Positions 63,457 through 64,000 of a stretch of 64,000 bases of DNA are shown here, piece by piece. The notes beneath the pieces were generated by a model, which was not told the DNA's origin, did not search any database, and was given only the letters and a program-made list of their open reading frames with translations. Source of the DNA: Pseudomonadota bacterium (lineage in GTDB: Bacteria > Pseudomonadota > Gammaproteobacteria > Steroidobacterales > JBCBZW01); contig JBCBZW010000008.1 in assembly GCA_039815145.1 (NCBI GenBank), forward strand, positions 1 to 64,000, read 5' to 3'. The position numbers and the translations under genes are program-made. Positions within the stretch are counted from its first letter, which is position 1. The number at the start of each line of letters is the position of its first letter.

Positions 63457-64000
63457 AACCGTACTTTCCGTAGTAACCGTAGCTGCTGCCGTACTCATCG
63501 CCCCAGGCGGTGCGCGTCTTGTTCAGCACGAGGCTGATCTCGCCCGTGCCCTCGATCGTCTCCAGCGCCTGCATCACGGCGTTCTGCGGCGTGTGACCTG
63601 CGTGCACCACCACCACGATCTGTCCCATGAGGTGCGCCATCGCCTGGGCCTCCGTGGTGGGGATCAACGGCGGCGTATCGAACACGATCACGCGGTCGGG
63701 GTAGCGCTGCCCGAGCTCTTCCACCAGCTGCGCCGTGCGCGTACTCGCCAGGAGCTCCGTCGAATGGCGATGGATCGGCCCGGCGGGTAGAAAACGCATG
63801 CTGTCCATGCTCGTGGGCAGGATGACATCTTGCAGGTCGATGGTTGGATCGCTGATCAAATCGATCAGGCCCGGCTGGTCCTGCATCTGCAAGGCACGGG
63901 AGATGTGTGGCTTGGCCACATCGGCATCCACCAGCAGCACCGTGCGATCGAGCTCGTGCGCGATACTCATGGCCAGGTTGAAGCTGGTGAAGCTCTTGCC
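63443..64000 (-). CDS. Exopolysaccharide tyrosine autokinase (XrtA locus), 5' end cut by the window
   Basis: A BY-kinase-type ATPase controlling polymer chain length. Only the C-terminal 185 residues are present. The frame runs off the right edge with GKSFTSFNLA (end of Walker A), then LLVDADVAKPHIS (Walker A') and VIVFDTPPLIPT (Walker B). The C-terminus is a tyrosine cluster, YGSSYGYYGKYGYGSD, the likely autophosphorylation sites. The 3' end overlaps the OMP start by 14 nt. Upstream genes, beyond the window, should be the chain-length and export proteins. Confidence 0.93.
   Translation of the reverse strand, partial: GKSFTSFNLAMSIAHELDRTVLLVDADVAKPHISRALQMQDQPGLIDLISDPTIDLQDVILPTSMDSMRFLPAGPIHRHSTELLASTRTAQLVEELGQRYPDRVIVFDTPPLIPTTEAQAMAHLMGQIVVVVHAGHTPQNAVMQALETIEGTGEISLVLNKTRTAWGDEYGSSYGYYGKYGYGSD

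Overview
The window is high-GC chromosomal DNA from a gammaproteobacterium. The main evidence is gene order. Read from right to left, queG<>nnr-tsaE-amiB-mutL-miaA-hfq-hflX-hflK-hflC-(yjeT-like)-purA and then rnr-rlmB-rpsF-rpsR-rplI-dnaB reproduce the block known from Escherichia coli and Pseudomonas. panB/panC-folK-pcnB, lptG-lptF<>pepA-holC-valS and moxR-DUF58-transglutaminase are equally typical. I cannot assign a genus. No phage, insertion sequence, integrase or CRISPR array was seen. Genes are tightly packed, with many 1-20 nt overlaps.

Layout. 0-7 kb: dnaB, rplI, a membrane protein, rpsR, rpsF (with a candidate S6:S18-type leader and its own promoter), rlmB and rnr, all on the minus strand. 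7.1-7.3 kb: a tRNA-Leu(CAG) with a near-consensus promoter. 7.3-19.2 kb: a lineage-specific stretch between the tRNA gene and purA. It holds a DehI-fold protein coupled to a CbpA-like DnaJ protein, LysR<>pirin, an ArsR regulator, a DUF1289 protein, an acyl-CoA synthetase, a Na+/H+ antiporter<>nitrilase pair, cysG, xthA, a TetR regulator and trxA. 19.4-31.3 kb: purA to nnr. nnr carries an apparent one-base frameshift in its N-terminal domain. 31.4-40.7 kb: queG, a cyclic-nucleotide-domain/GGDEF diguanylate cyclase, panC, panB, a deoxynucleoside kinase, folK, pcnB, an RDD membrane protein, lptG and lptF. 40.9-49.9 kb (plus strand): pepA, holC, valS, then moxR, DUF58 and transglutaminase genes.

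49.9-64 kb is an exopolysaccharide/PEP-CTERM (exosortase A, XrtA) locus, cut by the right edge. It contains the tyrosine autokinase (partial), an outer-membrane protein, a secretion-type ATPase, a DUF3473 polysaccharide deacetylase, a FemAB-like protein and an XrtA-EpsI fusion. A canonical asparagine-synthase-type amidotransferase and a second one lacking the glutaminase cysteine follow. A second NodB-type deacetylase sits on the other strand. An acyl carrier protein and two alpha/beta hydrolases form a separate minus-strand operon. The acyl-CoA ligase, PLP decarboxylase and glycosyltransferases that often accompany these genes are absent here, and no PEP-CTERM substrate protein lies in the window. 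The ACP promoter is overlaid by a perfect 10-bp inverted repeat, the best regulatory signal in the window.

Functionally the first 50 kb is mostly housekeeping: replication, ribosome, RNA decay, membrane protease control, cofactors and LPS export. The last 14 kb builds, modifies and regulates a surface polysaccharide and sorts proteins to it. The most unusual items are the Cys-less amidotransferase, the ACP/degenerate-hydrolase module with its operator, the DehI-like protein coupled to a DnaJ-like chaperone, and the nnr frameshift.
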